A stretch of 64,000 bases of DNA from Terriglobia bacterium. GTDB taxonomy: Bacteria > Acidobacteriota > Terriglobia > Bryobacterales > Bryobacteraceae. The position numbers and the translations under genes were made by a program. Position 1 is the first letter of the stretch. Each line of letters opens with the position of its first letter. Positions 36,047 through 48,765 of this stretch are shown piece by piece. The notes beneath the pieces were generated by a model. That model ran no database searches and was not told the DNA's origin. It saw only the letters and a list, made by a program, of their open reading frames with translations. Where the stretch lies: positions 1 through 64,000 of the forward strand of contig JAJPIT010000110.1 in NCBI GenBank assembly GCA_021324615.1, written 5' to 3'.

Positions 36047-36585
36047 AACGCCTGGCTTTGCTGGCGTTGTGCTGGGCCGCGGCGCTGCGCGCCGATCAGG
36101 CCCCGGGCGAGCGGGATCTTACGCTGGAATCGGTCAACTTCGCGATTCTGGTCCTGGCGGGCGGCTATTTTCTGGCCAAGACGATGCCGCCGTTTTTCCG
36201 TTCCCGTTCGAGCGAAATTCGGAAGGAGATCGCCGAAGCGCAAAAGATCAAAGCCGAGGCGGAGCAGCGGGCGCGCCAGATCGAGGCCAAACTGGCCTCG
36301 CTTGGCGCGGAAATCGAGAAGTTCCGCGAGCAGGCGCGCGCGGAAATGGAGCAGGAAGGCGCGCGCATCCGGCAGGAAACCGAGCGGCATCTTCAGAAGC
36401 TCGGCCAGCAGGCGGAGCTGGAAATTGAAACTGCGGGCAAGCTGGCGCGGCGCCAATTGCAGGCCTACGCGGCCCGGCTTTCGCTGGAAATCGCCGAACA
36501 GCGGTTGAAGGAAAAGCTGACGCCTGCGGTGGAGAACCGCCTCATCGAGGAGTTCGTTTCGGATCTGGAGGCGTCGCGGAACTAG
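36043..36585 (+). CDS. atpF: ATP synthase F0 subunit b (stator)
   Basis: 180 residues. The N-terminus (MKRLALLALCWAAALRADQ) looks like a signal peptide or an extra helix ahead of the usual membrane segment SVNFAILVLAGGYFLAKTMPP, after which a long coiled coil follows and ends LIEEFVSDLEASRN. Such a signal-like start on b subunits is known in several phyla. Overlaps atpF' by 4 bases; the delta gene follows after one base. Confidence 0.9.
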   Translation: MKRLALLALCWAAALRADQAPGERDLTLESVNFAILVLAGGYFLAKTMPPFFRSRSSEIRKEIAEAQKIKAEAEQRARQIEAKLASLGAEIEKFREQARAEMEQEGARIRQETERHLQKLGQQAELEIETAGKLARRQLQAYAARLSLEIAEQRLKEKLTPAVENRLIEEFVSDLEASRN

Positions 36586-36586
36586 C

Positions 36587-41023
<4,437 letters not shown>

Positions 41024-41025
41024 AG

Positions 41026-41280
41026 ATGGCCGACGTCCTCCAAGTGGAGATCGCCACGCCGGAAAAGCTGGTGGCGCGGCAGCAGGCCGATTCGGTGACC
41101 ATCCCCGGCAAGGATGGCTACATGGGAATCCTGCCGGGCCACGCGGCGCTGCTGAGCGAGCTGGGCGATGGAACGCTCGAAATCGTCTCCGGCGGGCGCA
41201 AGGAAGATTACCATATCATCGGCGGATACGTGGAGGTCCGCGATAATCATGTCCGCGTTCTGGCGGATCGCGCTGAGTAG
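41026..41280 (+). CDS. atpC: ATP synthase F1 subunit epsilon, short form without C-terminal helices
   Basis: 84 residues. Only the N-terminal beta-sandwich is present (LQVEIATPEKLV, IPGKDGYMGILPGHAALL, IIGGYVEVRDNHVRVLAD). The usual two-helix C-terminal domain, which inhibits ATP hydrolysis in E. coli-type enzymes, is missing; the stop falls right where it would begin. Short epsilons exist naturally, for example in Chlorobi. The last 32 bases overlap the next gene. Confidence 0.93.
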   Translation: MADVLQVEIATPEKLVARQQADSVTIPGKDGYMGILPGHAALLSELGDGTLEIVSGGRKEDYHIIGGYVEVRDNHVRVLADRAE

Positions 41281-41638
41281 TTTTCTGCTGGCCTCCGGCG
41301 CCCGGGCCGGCGACGACGGCTTCGCCCGATGGTGGCCGCAGTTTCAGACGGCGGTAAAATCCGGCGACGCCAGGGCGATCTCGGCGGATTCCAAATTTCC
41401 CATGCAGTGGGAACTCGGCCCGGTTCGCCAGGTGCAGAGCCAAGCCGAATTCATCGCGCGATTTCACAAGCTATTTACCGCCGATATGACCCGCGCCGTC
41501 GCCGCCGAAAAGCCGGTCCGGATTCCGGAAGGCTACATGATCACCTGGCATGCGCGCGGCAACGAGTACGCGTTCTATTTTCATGCGGCGGCGGGCGGCG
41601 GTTTTGCGCTGGCCGGATTGTCCGAAGGCCCTCCTTAG
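41249..41638 (+). CDS. Small secreted protein of unknown function, overlapping atpC
   Basis: 129 residues. Signal peptide MSAFWRIALSSFLLASGARA, then a soluble domain with an FAxWWPQFQTAVKSGDARAI-like opening and an aromatic ending (YAFYFHAAAGGGFALAGL). The fold may resemble SnoaL/NTF2-type proteins, but I cannot name a family. The ATG lies inside the end of atpC in another frame. This overlap would couple a periplasmic protein to the ATP synthase operon. Confidence 0.65.
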   Translation: MSAFWRIALSSFLLASGARAGDDGFARWWPQFQTAVKSGDARAISADSKFPMQWELGPVRQVQSQAEFIARFHKLFTADMTRAVAAEKPVRIPEGYMITWHARGNEYAFYFHAAAGGGFALAGLSEGPP

Positions 41639-41730
41639 AACCTTCGTACCTTTTTCCCCCTAGACCGCGTACTGCTCCTGGGAAGCTGTGGTAAAATTCC
41701 CGGAAAGTACCGTAGTCGGAGGTATTGAAG

Positions 41731-42369
41731 ATGCGTAGATTCTTGTTTTGTGCTCTTCTTGCGGGGCTTCTGGGAGCCGGTCTGCGCGCCGCGCCGGTTT
41801 GCACGCCCGGGTCCGGCATCTGGAATGAGGGCGATGATGGCGAAGGCGATGCGGGCCCCACGCTGGCCTCGGCGAATAACACGATCGGCACGAATCCGCT
41901 GACTGAGATCTGTGGGAAACTGCCCGATGCCAACGTCGATATGTACGCGATCATGATCACGGGCTCGCCGTTTACCGCCGTCGCGACCGGCGCGGCGGTT
42001 AATGGGCTTTCGGAGCCGACGTTGTACCTTTTCGATTCGGCCGGCCACGGCCTGGATGCGGCCTTCAATAATTCGGGAACCGCCTCGCTGACGGTGACCG
42101 GATTGACGGCCGGGCTCTACTATCTGGCGCTGGCTTCGGAGAACCGCGATCCGCAAAACGCCAGCCATCAACTGATCTTCGGCACGAGCACCACGCCGGT
42201 GGTGTCCGATACGGTGCTCAAGAGCTGGACGGGCACCGGGGATTCCAGCGGCAACTACGTCATAACGCTCCGGGATGCGGGATTCGCGAACCTGCCCGAG
42301 CCGGGGACTTTCGCGCTGATCGGCGTAAGCCTCGGTCTGGTGGGCTTGGTCCGCAAACGCGCGCGCTAG
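41731..42369 (+). CDS. PEP-CTERM sorted exported protein
   Basis: 212 residues. Signal peptide MRRFLFCALLAGLLGAGLRA; a beta-rich exported domain (DMYAIMITGSPFTAVATGAAV, PTLYLFDSAGHGL, GLTAGLYYLALASENRDP) resembling bacterial pre-peptidase folds; and the sorting tail LPEPGTFALIGVSLGLVGLVRKRAR, here quoted only in part by its PEP motif, helix and basic end. Exosortase processing is expected, but no exosortase gene lies in the window. CGGAGG sits 8 bases before the ATG. Its stop overlaps lpxI's stop by 4 bases (convergent). Confidence 0.88.
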   Translation: MRRFLFCALLAGLLGAGLRAAPVCTPGSGIWNEGDDGEGDAGPTLASANNTIGTNPLTEICGKLPDANVDMYAIMITGSPFTAVATGAAVNGLSEPTLYLFDSAGHGLDAAFNNSGTASLTVTGLTAGLYYLALASENRDPQNASHQLIFGTSTTPVVSDTVLKSWTGTGDSSGNYVITLRDAGFANLPEPGTFALIGVSLGLVGLVRKRAR

Positions 42370-43181
42370 TCCGGAGCCGGTTGGCGCGCAAGGATCGCGA
42401 TTTGCGCTTCGTTGGCGCGCGCGATCATCTCCTCGCGGTCGATCAACAACGTGCGGCCGGCGTCGACGGCCAGCGCGGTGGTGCCGGTCTCGCGCATGAC
42501 CTGGATGGTTTGCGGGCCGATCACCGGAACGTCGAACCGCAGGTGCTGGCGGCGCTGTGACCCCTTCACCAGCCGCAGCGGTTTTCCTTCTGAAAGCGAC
42601 CGGGCGCGGCGCAGCATGGCGTCGGTTCCCTCCATCGCCTCGACGGCGACGCAGGCCCGTTCGGCAATGGCGACGCTTTGTCCGATGTCGAGCGAGGCCA
42701 GCGCGGCGGCAATCTTGCGGCCGTAATCGAGATCCCGCATCTCCTCGCCGGTGGGCTTCCGGCGGCTTAAAACTCCTTGCGGCGCGAGCAGATCTTTGAG
42801 CAACAGCGTGGAGTCGGCGAGCTCGATTCCCTCTTCGGCCAGCACGCGCGCGACGCCGCCGATCAGGCTCTCGGTGTTTTTCGTTTCAAGCGAAGCCAGC
42901 AGCTTCAACAGCCGCCAGTCCGGCACGATCGCGGAAAAAATTTTCGCGTGCTTCACTTGCCCGCACATCATCACCTGGGTGATGTTTTCGCGGTGGCAGA
43001 TCTCGATCAGCCGGGAGAGCGCGCCCAGCGAGATCCAATAACAACGCGCCGCCAGAGGCTCGATTTCGGGCGCGGCTTGTTCCTGGATCGCGATGGCGAC
43101 GATCTCGATACCGGCCTTCCGCGCCGCCTCGAGCGCGAGCACGGGAAAACGGCCGCTGCCGGCGATCAAACCCAGCGGCAT
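42366..43181 (-). CDS. lpxI: UDP-2,3-diacylglucosamine pyrophosphatase LpxI
   Basis: 271 residues of the LpxI (formerly DUF1009) family, which hydrolyses UDP-2,3-diacylglucosamine to lipid X in lipid A synthesis where LpxH is absent. It begins PLGLIAGSGRFPVLALEAA and has RRKPTGEEMRDLDYG, GQSVAIAERACVAVEAMEGTD and AVDAGRTLLIDREEM, all LpxI marks. It follows lpxA by one base; fabZ-lpxA-lpxI form one minus-strand operon. Confidence 0.93.
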   Translation of the reverse strand: MPLGLIAGSGRFPVLALEAARKAGIEIVAIAIQEQAAPEIEPLAARCYWISLGALSRLIEICHRENITQVMMCGQVKHAKIFSAIVPDWRLLKLLASLETKNTESLIGGVARVLAEEGIELADSTLLLKDLLAPQGVLSRRKPTGEEMRDLDYGRKIAAALASLDIGQSVAIAERACVAVEAMEGTDAMLRRARSLSEGKPLRLVKGSQRRQHLRFDVPVIGPQTIQVMRETGTTALAVDAGRTLLIDREEMIARANEAQIAILARQPAPD

Positions 43182-43182
43182 T

Positions 43183-43959
43183 TTACTTGACGAATCCGCG
43201 CTCGCTCGAGCGGATGAAGCGGATCAGCTCGTCGAGCTCGGGCGACGGCTCGATCTCCGCGGCAATTCTTTCGAGCGCCTGGGTGGTGTTCAAGCCGCTG
43301 TGCGTCAGCAGCCGGAAGGCCTTGTGCAGCGCGTCGATGGTGGCGGGCGCGAAGCCGCGGCGCTTGAGCCCGGTGACGTTCGCTCCGAAGACGCGCGCCT
43401 CGCGTTCGGTCACCGTGGTGGAAAACGGAAGCACGTCGCGGGTGATGACGCTGTAGCCGCCGATGAAGGCGTGGCGGCCGACGCGGCAGAATTGATGAAC
43501 GCCGCTGGAGGCGCCCACGATTCCCCAGTCCTCGACCACCACATGGCCGCCGAGCGTCGCGGCGTGCGATATCACGGTATGGCTGCCGATGCGGGTATCG
43601 TGCGCCACATGAACATAGGTCATCAGCAGATTATCGTCGCCGATGGAGGTGAGCATCCCGCCGCCTTCTGTGCCCCGATGAATGGTCACGAACTCGCGAA
43701 TCTGATTCCGGTGGCCGATGCGAGTCCGCGAGGGCTCGCCGCGATATTTCAGATCCTGCGAAGCGACGCCGACGGTGGAATACGGGAAAAAGACGTTGTC
43801 TTCGCCGATTTCGAGATCGCCGTCCAGGAACACGTGGGCCAGGATCCGGGTGCGCGCGCCGATGGAAACCTTTGGGCCGATCAGGCAGTAGGGGCCGATC
43901 TCGGCCGACTCCGCGATCTTCGCGCCGGGCTGTACGATGGCGGTGGGATGAATCGGCAT
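43183..43959 (-). CDS. lpxA: UDP-N-acetylglucosamine O-acyltransferase LpxA
   Basis: 258 residues; first enzyme of lipid A synthesis, cytosolic trimer. Hexapeptide-repeat beta-helix from IHPTAIVQPGAKIAESAEIG on; the catalytic His is in MTYVHVAHDTRIGSH; TVTEREARVFGANVTGLKRRGF and the C-terminal helices are typical. Two bases separate it from fabZ upstream and one from lpxI downstream. Confidence 0.96.
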   Translation of the reverse strand: MPIHPTAIVQPGAKIAESAEIGPYCLIGPKVSIGARTRILAHVFLDGDLEIGEDNVFFPYSTVGVASQDLKYRGEPSRTRIGHRNQIREFVTIHRGTEGGGMLTSIGDDNLLMTYVHVAHDTRIGSHTVISHAATLGGHVVVEDWGIVGASSGVHQFCRVGRHAFIGGYSVITRDVLPFSTTVTEREARVFGANVTGLKRRGFAPATIDALHKAFRLLTHSGLNTTQALERIAAEIEPSPELDELIRFIRSSERGFVK

Positions 43960-43961
43960 CG

Positions 43962-44405
43962 CTACGGATCAGCGCGGTCAGCGAGCTTGCAGAGCATCGT
44001 CGCCTCGGCGGCCACCGCGCCGTCAATCGAAGCCGTGCCGAACATTTTGGCGATGGTCGCCTTGCGCCTGGCGACCTTCATTTCGATGCGGAGCTGATCG
44101 CCGGGCCTCACCGGTCTGCGGAATTTCGCCTCTTCCACCGAGGCCAGCAGGACCAGTTTATTCTGGCGGTCCGGAATCTGGCTCAACACCAGCACGCCCG
44201 CCACCTGCGCCATGGCTTCCACGATCAAAACGCCCGGCATCACCGGAAAATCCGGGAAGTGGCCGATGAAAAACGGCTCGTTTACGGTGACGTTCTTGAT
44301 GCCGACGATGCGCTCCGGTTCCAGTTCGTCGATGCGGTCGACCAGCAGAAACGGATAGCGGTGCGGCAGGATCGCGCGGATCCCCTGGATATCCATGACT
44401 GGCAT
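43962..44405 (-). CDS. fabZ: 3-hydroxyacyl-ACP dehydratase FabZ
   Basis: 147 residues; dehydrates beta-hydroxyacyl-ACP in fatty acid synthesis. ILPHRYPFLLVDRI, the catalytic GHFPDFPVMPGVLIVEAMAQ region (His and Glu) and FRRPVRPGDQL are intact. ATG 44405 and ATG 44396 (MDIQG) are both usable. A minus-strand TATAAT (44423-44418) ends 12 bases before ATG 44405. First gene of the lipid A operon. Confidence 0.96.
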   Translation of the reverse strand: MPVMDIQGIRAILPHRYPFLLVDRIDELEPERIVGIKNVTVNEPFFIGHFPDFPVMPGVLIVEAMAQVAGVLVLSQIPDRQNKLVLLASVEEAKFRRPVRPGDQLRIEMKVARRKATIAKMFGTASIDGAVAAEATMLCKLADRADP

Positions 44406-44416
44406 GGGTGTCCCGT

Positions 44417-44423
44417 TATTATA
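44417..44423. promoter_or_regulatory. Overlapping -10 elements for divergent transcription
   Basis: The seven bases TATTATA read TATTAT (44417-44422) on the plus strand and TATAAT (44423-44418) on the minus strand. The divergent starts are GTG 44429 (M20 peptidase) and ATG 44405 (fabZ), only 23 bases apart. One AT block thus serves as a -10 both ways. No clear -35 lies at either side. Confidence 0.5.
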
Positions 44424-44428
44424 GCAAC

Positions 44429-45568
44429 GTGGATCCCTTTCTTCGTTACGCGCGGCAAAAACAGAACGATATCGTTGCGTTGCTTCGGGAACTGGTTGAG
44501 TGCGAATCGCCCAGCGATGATCCGGGTTCGGTGAATCGTTTCACCGAGCTGCTGGCCGACCGCGCGCGCGGCATCGCCCGGGTGCGGAGATTTCCCGGCG
44601 GCGCCTTCGGCCGGCACCTGCGGATGGAGTTTTCCCTGCCGGGCAGGGAGCGCAGCGGCCAGATCCTGGCGCTCGGGCACTCCGACACGGTCTGGCCGCT
44701 GGGCACGCTGAAATCCATGCCATTCCGCAACTCCGGCGGGCGGCTGTGGGGGCCCGGCGTACTCGATATGAAGTCGGGGCTCGCCCTTTTCCTGTTCGCC
44801 ATGCGTGCGCTGCGCGATTTGGATGTGCCGGTGAAGCGCAAGGTGGTGTTGCAGGTCAACTCTGATGAGGAAGCCGGCAGCCCATCCTCCCGCGCGCTCA
44901 CCGAAGAAGCCGCACAGGCGAGCTGCGCGGTGCTAGTGCTCGAACCCGGCACCGGACGGGAAGGCCGTTTGAAAACCGCACGGAAAGGCGTGGGCCATTA
45001 CACCGTGCTGGTGCGCGGCCGCGCCTCGCACGCCGGCGTCGATTTTTCCAGCGGCGCCAACGCCATTGTCGAGATGTCGCGCCAGCTTCAAAAAATCGCC
45101 GGATTCACCCGCTTGGACCGCGGCGTGACCGTCAGCCCCGGAGTGGTGCGCGGCGGAACGCGCAGCAATGTGGTGCCCGCCGAATGCCGCGCCGAGATCG
45201 ACGTCCGCGCGCCGCGGCGCCGCGATCAAATTTATCTGGAGCGCGCCTTCGCCTCCTTGAAGCCGTTCGATAAGCGCTGCGCGATTGAAGTCACCGGCGG
45301 GTTGAATCGCCCGCCGATGGAGCGCTCCGCGGGCGTCCGCAAATTGTTCCGCATCGCGAGCGCGCTGGCTTCCGAGCTGGGCGTCGCTCTGGAAGAATCC
45401 TCCACCGGCGGAGGATCGGACGGAAATTTCACGGCCGCGCTGGGAGTGCCGACGCTCGATGGGCTGGGCGGCGTGGGCGAAGGCGCGCACGCGCTGAATG
45501 AGAGCATTCTGATTGATCGGATCGCCGACCGAACGGCGCTCTTGGCCAAGATGGTCGCGGCGCTTTGA
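44429..45568 (+). CDS. M20-family metallopeptidase (carboxypeptidase G2-like)
   Basis: 379 residues. Zinc and catalytic residues: GHSDTVWPLG (His and Asp), GPGVLDMKSGL (bridging Asp), NSDEEAGS (Glu pair), and a late His in GEGAHALNE. The dimerisation domain (GKxRASHAGVDFSSGANAI-like; RGRASHAG visible) lies in between. The group includes glutamate carboxypeptidases that cut folate or peptide C-termini. I prefer GTG 44429, which follows the -10 by 6 bases; a GTG at 44408 would overlap the promoter. Confidence 0.9.
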   Translation: MDPFLRYARQKQNDIVALLRELVECESPSDDPGSVNRFTELLADRARGIARVRRFPGGAFGRHLRMEFSLPGRERSGQILALGHSDTVWPLGTLKSMPFRNSGGRLWGPGVLDMKSGLALFLFAMRALRDLDVPVKRKVVLQVNSDEEAGSPSSRALTEEAAQASCAVLVLEPGTGREGRLKTARKGVGHYTVLVRGRASHAGVDFSSGANAIVEMSRQLQKIAGFTRLDRGVTVSPGVVRGGTRSNVVPAECRAEIDVRAPRRRDQIYLERAFASLKPFDKRCAIEVTGGLNRPPMERSAGVRKLFRIASALASELGVALEESSTGGGSDGNFTAALGVPTLDGLGGVGEGAHALNESILIDRIADRTALLAKMVAAL

Positions 45569-45577
45569 CGGGGCCCG

Positions 45578-46246
45578 CTATCTTTGGAGCGAAACCTCCA
45601 GCCCGATCCGGTCTTCCAGGATCTCCACGGAGCGAAACGGGGTGCGCGCCGCCATCTGCTCAAACGCTTCTTTGGTATAAGCTCGCTTGAGCAAGAGGTG
45701 GCGAAAAATCAATTTCGTCACAAATGTGTTGACCGGACCGAGCCGCATCTGCCCGACCGCTTCGTCGAGGGAGCGCCGGGAGGCGTTCCTGCGCAGATCA
45801 ATAATCAGCGCGCCGCCGCCCGGCGCCAGCACGCGATGCATTTCCTTCAGCGCGGCAACGGGCCGGGCGAAGTTCTTGAAGGCGGCGCGGCAAAGCAGAA
45901 AATCGAAGCTTTCATCATCAAACGGCATTTGCGACGCGTCGCCGCGCTGGAAATCGACGGGGACGCCGGCCGCGGCCGCGTTGCGCGAGGCGATCTCGAC
46001 GAAGGTCCTGCTGATATCCAGGCCGGTGATGCGGTAGCCGCCGATCTTGGCCAGTTCGATGGCGAAATAGCCGGGTCCGGGAGCGACTTCCAGCACGCGT
46101 CTGCCGCGCGGCAGCTCGTCGGCGATGCGGCGGGCCAGAGCGCGGAAATGATCGATCGATTTGAGTGTGGTGGAGGCATACCAGCGCGCGGCCGCGCCTT
46201 CCATGCCCATCCCTTTGTACCCCTTGTGAGTTTCGGTTTGCGTCAT
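45578..46246 (-). CDS. SAM-dependent methyltransferase
   Basis: 222 residues. Motif I reads VLEVAPGPGYFAIELA; ITGLDISRTFVEIA, FQRGDASQMPFDDESFDFLLC and LAPGGGALIIDL follow, as in the Methyltransf_11/25 group. It starts at ATG 46246 and converges on the peptidase gene with 9 bases between. Substrate unknown; the start is divergent from the DPP-IV-like gene. Confidence 0.88.
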   Translation of the reverse strand: MTQTETHKGYKGMGMEGAAARWYASTTLKSIDHFRALARRIADELPRGRRVLEVAPGPGYFAIELAKIGGYRITGLDISRTFVEIASRNAAAAGVPVDFQRGDASQMPFDDESFDFLLCRAAFKNFARPVAALKEMHRVLAPGGGALIIDLRRNASRRSLDEAVGQMRLGPVNTFVTKLIFRHLLLKRAYTKEAFEQMAARTPFRSVEILEDRIGLEVSLQR

Positions 46247-46384
46247 GGTTGCTGCTCCGTGAGTCCAGGCTAAGGCGGCCGCGGAAGCGGCGACAGGCCG
46301 AATCGGCGAATCGACGGGGCGGATCGGCGAGCGGCGCCGCCCGGCGCGCCTAAATTCCGCTCCGGGCGATAGAATAGCTAGGAA

Positions 46385-48682
46385 ATGTCTGCAAAATGCC
46401 TGCTTTTGTTCGCTCTTCCCCTGGCCGCGCAGAAACTCTCGACGGCGGACTACGCGCATGCCGAGCAGTTCATGCCGTATAACGTGAACCCGCTGGTCTA
46501 TCACTCCCTCGCGCGGCCGTCCTGGATCGACGACGGGCATTTCTGGTATCGCACGACCACGCCGGAAGGAACAGAGTTCATCCTGGTGACGGCGGCGACG
46601 GGCGCCAAAGCTCCGGCCTTCGACCACGCGAAGATCGCGGCCGCGCTTTCGGCTGCCACCGGCAAAAGCTATGACGCGCATCATCTGCCGTTCACCGATC
46701 TGGAGTGGAGCGAGGGAGCGATCACGGTAACGGTCGATCGCGGGCGCTGGAAATGCGATCTGGCCGGAACCCGCTGCGCAAGCGACGGCGCCCGCCGCGG
46801 CGGCCGCGGGGGAAATGAATCGATTTCGCCGGATAAGAAGCGCGCCGTTTTCATTCGCGATAACAACTTGTGGTCGCGGGATCTGGCCAGCGGCAAGGAA
46901 ACGCAGCTTACCACCGACGGCGAAAAGGATTTCGGATACGCCACCGACAATGCCGGATGGGCCTCGAGCGACCGGCCGATTGTGTTGTGGTCGCCCGACT
47001 CGAAAAAGATCGCGACCTACCAACAGGATCAACGCGGCGTCGGCGAGATGTATCTGGTGAGCACGAAGGTGGGTCATCCGGAGTTGAAGGCGTGGAAGTA
47101 TCCGCTGCCGGGCGACGCAGTTGTGACCACGATCCAGCGCGTGGTGATCGATGTGGCCGATCCGCACACGGTCCGCTTCAAAATGCCGCCGGACCAGCAC
47201 CGCTCCACGCTCTGCGATAACATCGCCTGCCGCGGCGGCGAGTGGAGCGATGTGGAATGGAGCCCGGACGCTGCGCGGGTGGCTTTCGTTTCCACCTCGC
47301 GCGATCACAAGGAGGAAAAGTTCAGGATCGCCGATGCCGCCACCGGCGAGGTTCGCGATGTGCTCGAAGAGAAAGTGGCGACCTTTTACGAATCGGGAAA
47401 CGGCCGCGTGAACTGGAGGTATCTGGCGGCGTCGAACGAGCTCATCTGGTTTTCCGAGCGCTCCGGCTGGGGCCAGCTTTATCTTTATGACGCCAACACG
47501 GGAAAGCTGAAAAACCAGATCACCTCCGGCGAAGGCAATGTGACCCAGCTTCTGCGCGTCGATGAAAAGAACCGGATCGTGTATTTTCTCGCCGTGGGCC
47601 GCGAAAAGGGGCGCGATCCGTACTTTGTCCACTTCTATCGCGCGGGATTCGACGGCAGGAACCTTAAATTGCTCACGCCGGAGGACGCCAATCACGAGAT
47701 TTCGCTCTCGCCTGCGGGGGACTTCTTCGTGGACAGCTACTCGAGGCCGGATGTGCCGCCGGTCGCGGTTCTTCGCGATCTGGAGGGCAGGCTGATCGCG
47801 ACGCTCGAACGGGCCGACATTTCCCGGCTGGAGCAGACCGGCTGGAAGCCGCCGATTCCCTTCACGGTGAAGGCTCGCGACGGCGTGACTGATCTCTACG
47901 GCCTGATGTTCCGTCCGGTGAATTTCGACGAACACAAAAAATATCCGATCATCAATCACATTTATCCGGGTCCGCAGACCGGCAGCGTCGGAAGCCGCAG
48001 TTTCGCGGCGGCGCGCGGCGACTGCCAGTCGCTGGCCGAGCTCGGATTCGTTGTCGTCGAAATTGACGGCATGGGAACGCCGTGGCGATCGAAGAAGTTT
48101 CACGAAGCCTACTTCGGCAACCTCGGCGACAACACGCTGCCGGATCAGGTGGCGGGGATGAAGCAGCTAGCCGAAAGATATTCGTGGATCGACCTGGATC
48201 GTGCGGGAATCTACGGCCACTCCGGCGGCGGTTACGCCACCGCCGACGCGATGTTCCGCTATCCGGATTTTTTCAAGGTCGGAGTCTCCGAGGCCGGCAA
48301 TCACGACAATCGCGATTATGAGGACGATTGGGGCGAAAAATGGCAGGGATTGCTGCAAACCAATCCCGACGGTACGACCAATTACGACAATCAGGCGAAC
48401 CAGTTGATTGCGAAAAACCTGAAGGGCCACCTGCTGCTGGCGCACGGCACCATGGATAATAATGTTCAGCCCTACAACACTCTGCTGGTGGTGAACGAAC
48501 TGATCAAAGCCAACAAGGATTTCGATCTACTGCTGCTGCCGAACCGCAATCACGGCTTCGGCAATGAGCCGTACATGGTGCGCCGGCGCTGGGATTATTT
48601 CGTCCGCTATCTGCTGGGCGCCGAGCCGCCGCCGGGCTACCAGTTGCGGCCGCCGGCCGAGCCGACCGGGCCTCCGCGCTAG
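46385..48682 (+). CDS. Secreted S9 peptidase, DPP-IV-like
   Basis: 765 residues. A short signal peptide (MSAKCLLLFALPLAA) leads to an eight-bladed-propeller region (DPP-IV N domain) and a C-terminal alpha/beta hydrolase. The nucleophile is in IYGHSGGGYA, the Asp in GTMDNNVQP and the His in NRNHGF. It should cleave dipeptides from peptide N-termini in the periplasm or outside. TAGAAT (46370-46375) ends 9 bases before the ATG; AGGAA just before the ATG may also act as ribosome site. Confidence 0.93.
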   Translation: MSAKCLLLFALPLAAQKLSTADYAHAEQFMPYNVNPLVYHSLARPSWIDDGHFWYRTTTPEGTEFILVTAATGAKAPAFDHAKIAAALSAATGKSYDAHHLPFTDLEWSEGAITVTVDRGRWKCDLAGTRCASDGARRGGRGGNESISPDKKRAVFIRDNNLWSRDLASGKETQLTTDGEKDFGYATDNAGWASSDRPIVLWSPDSKKIATYQQDQRGVGEMYLVSTKVGHPELKAWKYPLPGDAVVTTIQRVVIDVADPHTVRFKMPPDQHRSTLCDNIACRGGEWSDVEWSPDAARVAFVSTSRDHKEEKFRIADAATGEVRDVLEEKVATFYESGNGRVNWRYLAASNELIWFSERSGWGQLYLYDANTGKLKNQITSGEGNVTQLLRVDEKNRIVYFLAVGREKGRDPYFVHFYRAGFDGRNLKLLTPEDANHEISLSPAGDFFVDSYSRPDVPPVAVLRDLEGRLIATLERADISRLEQTGWKPPIPFTVKARDGVTDLYGLMFRPVNFDEHKKYPIINHIYPGPQTGSVGSRSFAAARGDCQSLAELGFVVVEIDGMGTPWRSKKFHEAYFGNLGDNTLPDQVAGMKQLAERYSWIDLDRAGIYGHSGGGYATADAMFRYPDFFKVGVSEAGNHDNRDYEDDWGEKWQGLLQTNPDGTTNYDNQANQLIAKNLKGHLLLAHGTMDNNVQPYNTLLVVNELIKANKDFDLLLLPNRNHGFGNEPYMVRRRWDYFVRYLLGAEPPPGYQLRPPAEPTGPPR

Positions 48683-48765
48683 CAGGGCGAGTCTCGTGAG
48701 GAACCGCGGCCCGGAAGCCTGCGCGGCTGCGCGTAGCCGTTTCCTCGAATCTCAGCGAACGGAGT

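Noticed and set aside
45578-48103. Long frame joining the methyltransferase to a large N-terminal extension antisense to the peptidase
   Set aside because: Only the last 222 codons (from 46246) show methyltransferase homology; the rest is the shadow of the S9 peptidase gene.
48698-48747. Possible hairpin (GAGGAA...TTCCTC) between the convergent S9 peptidase and GT2-GT4 genes
   Set aside because: The stem is imperfect, the loop is long and no T run follows on either strand.
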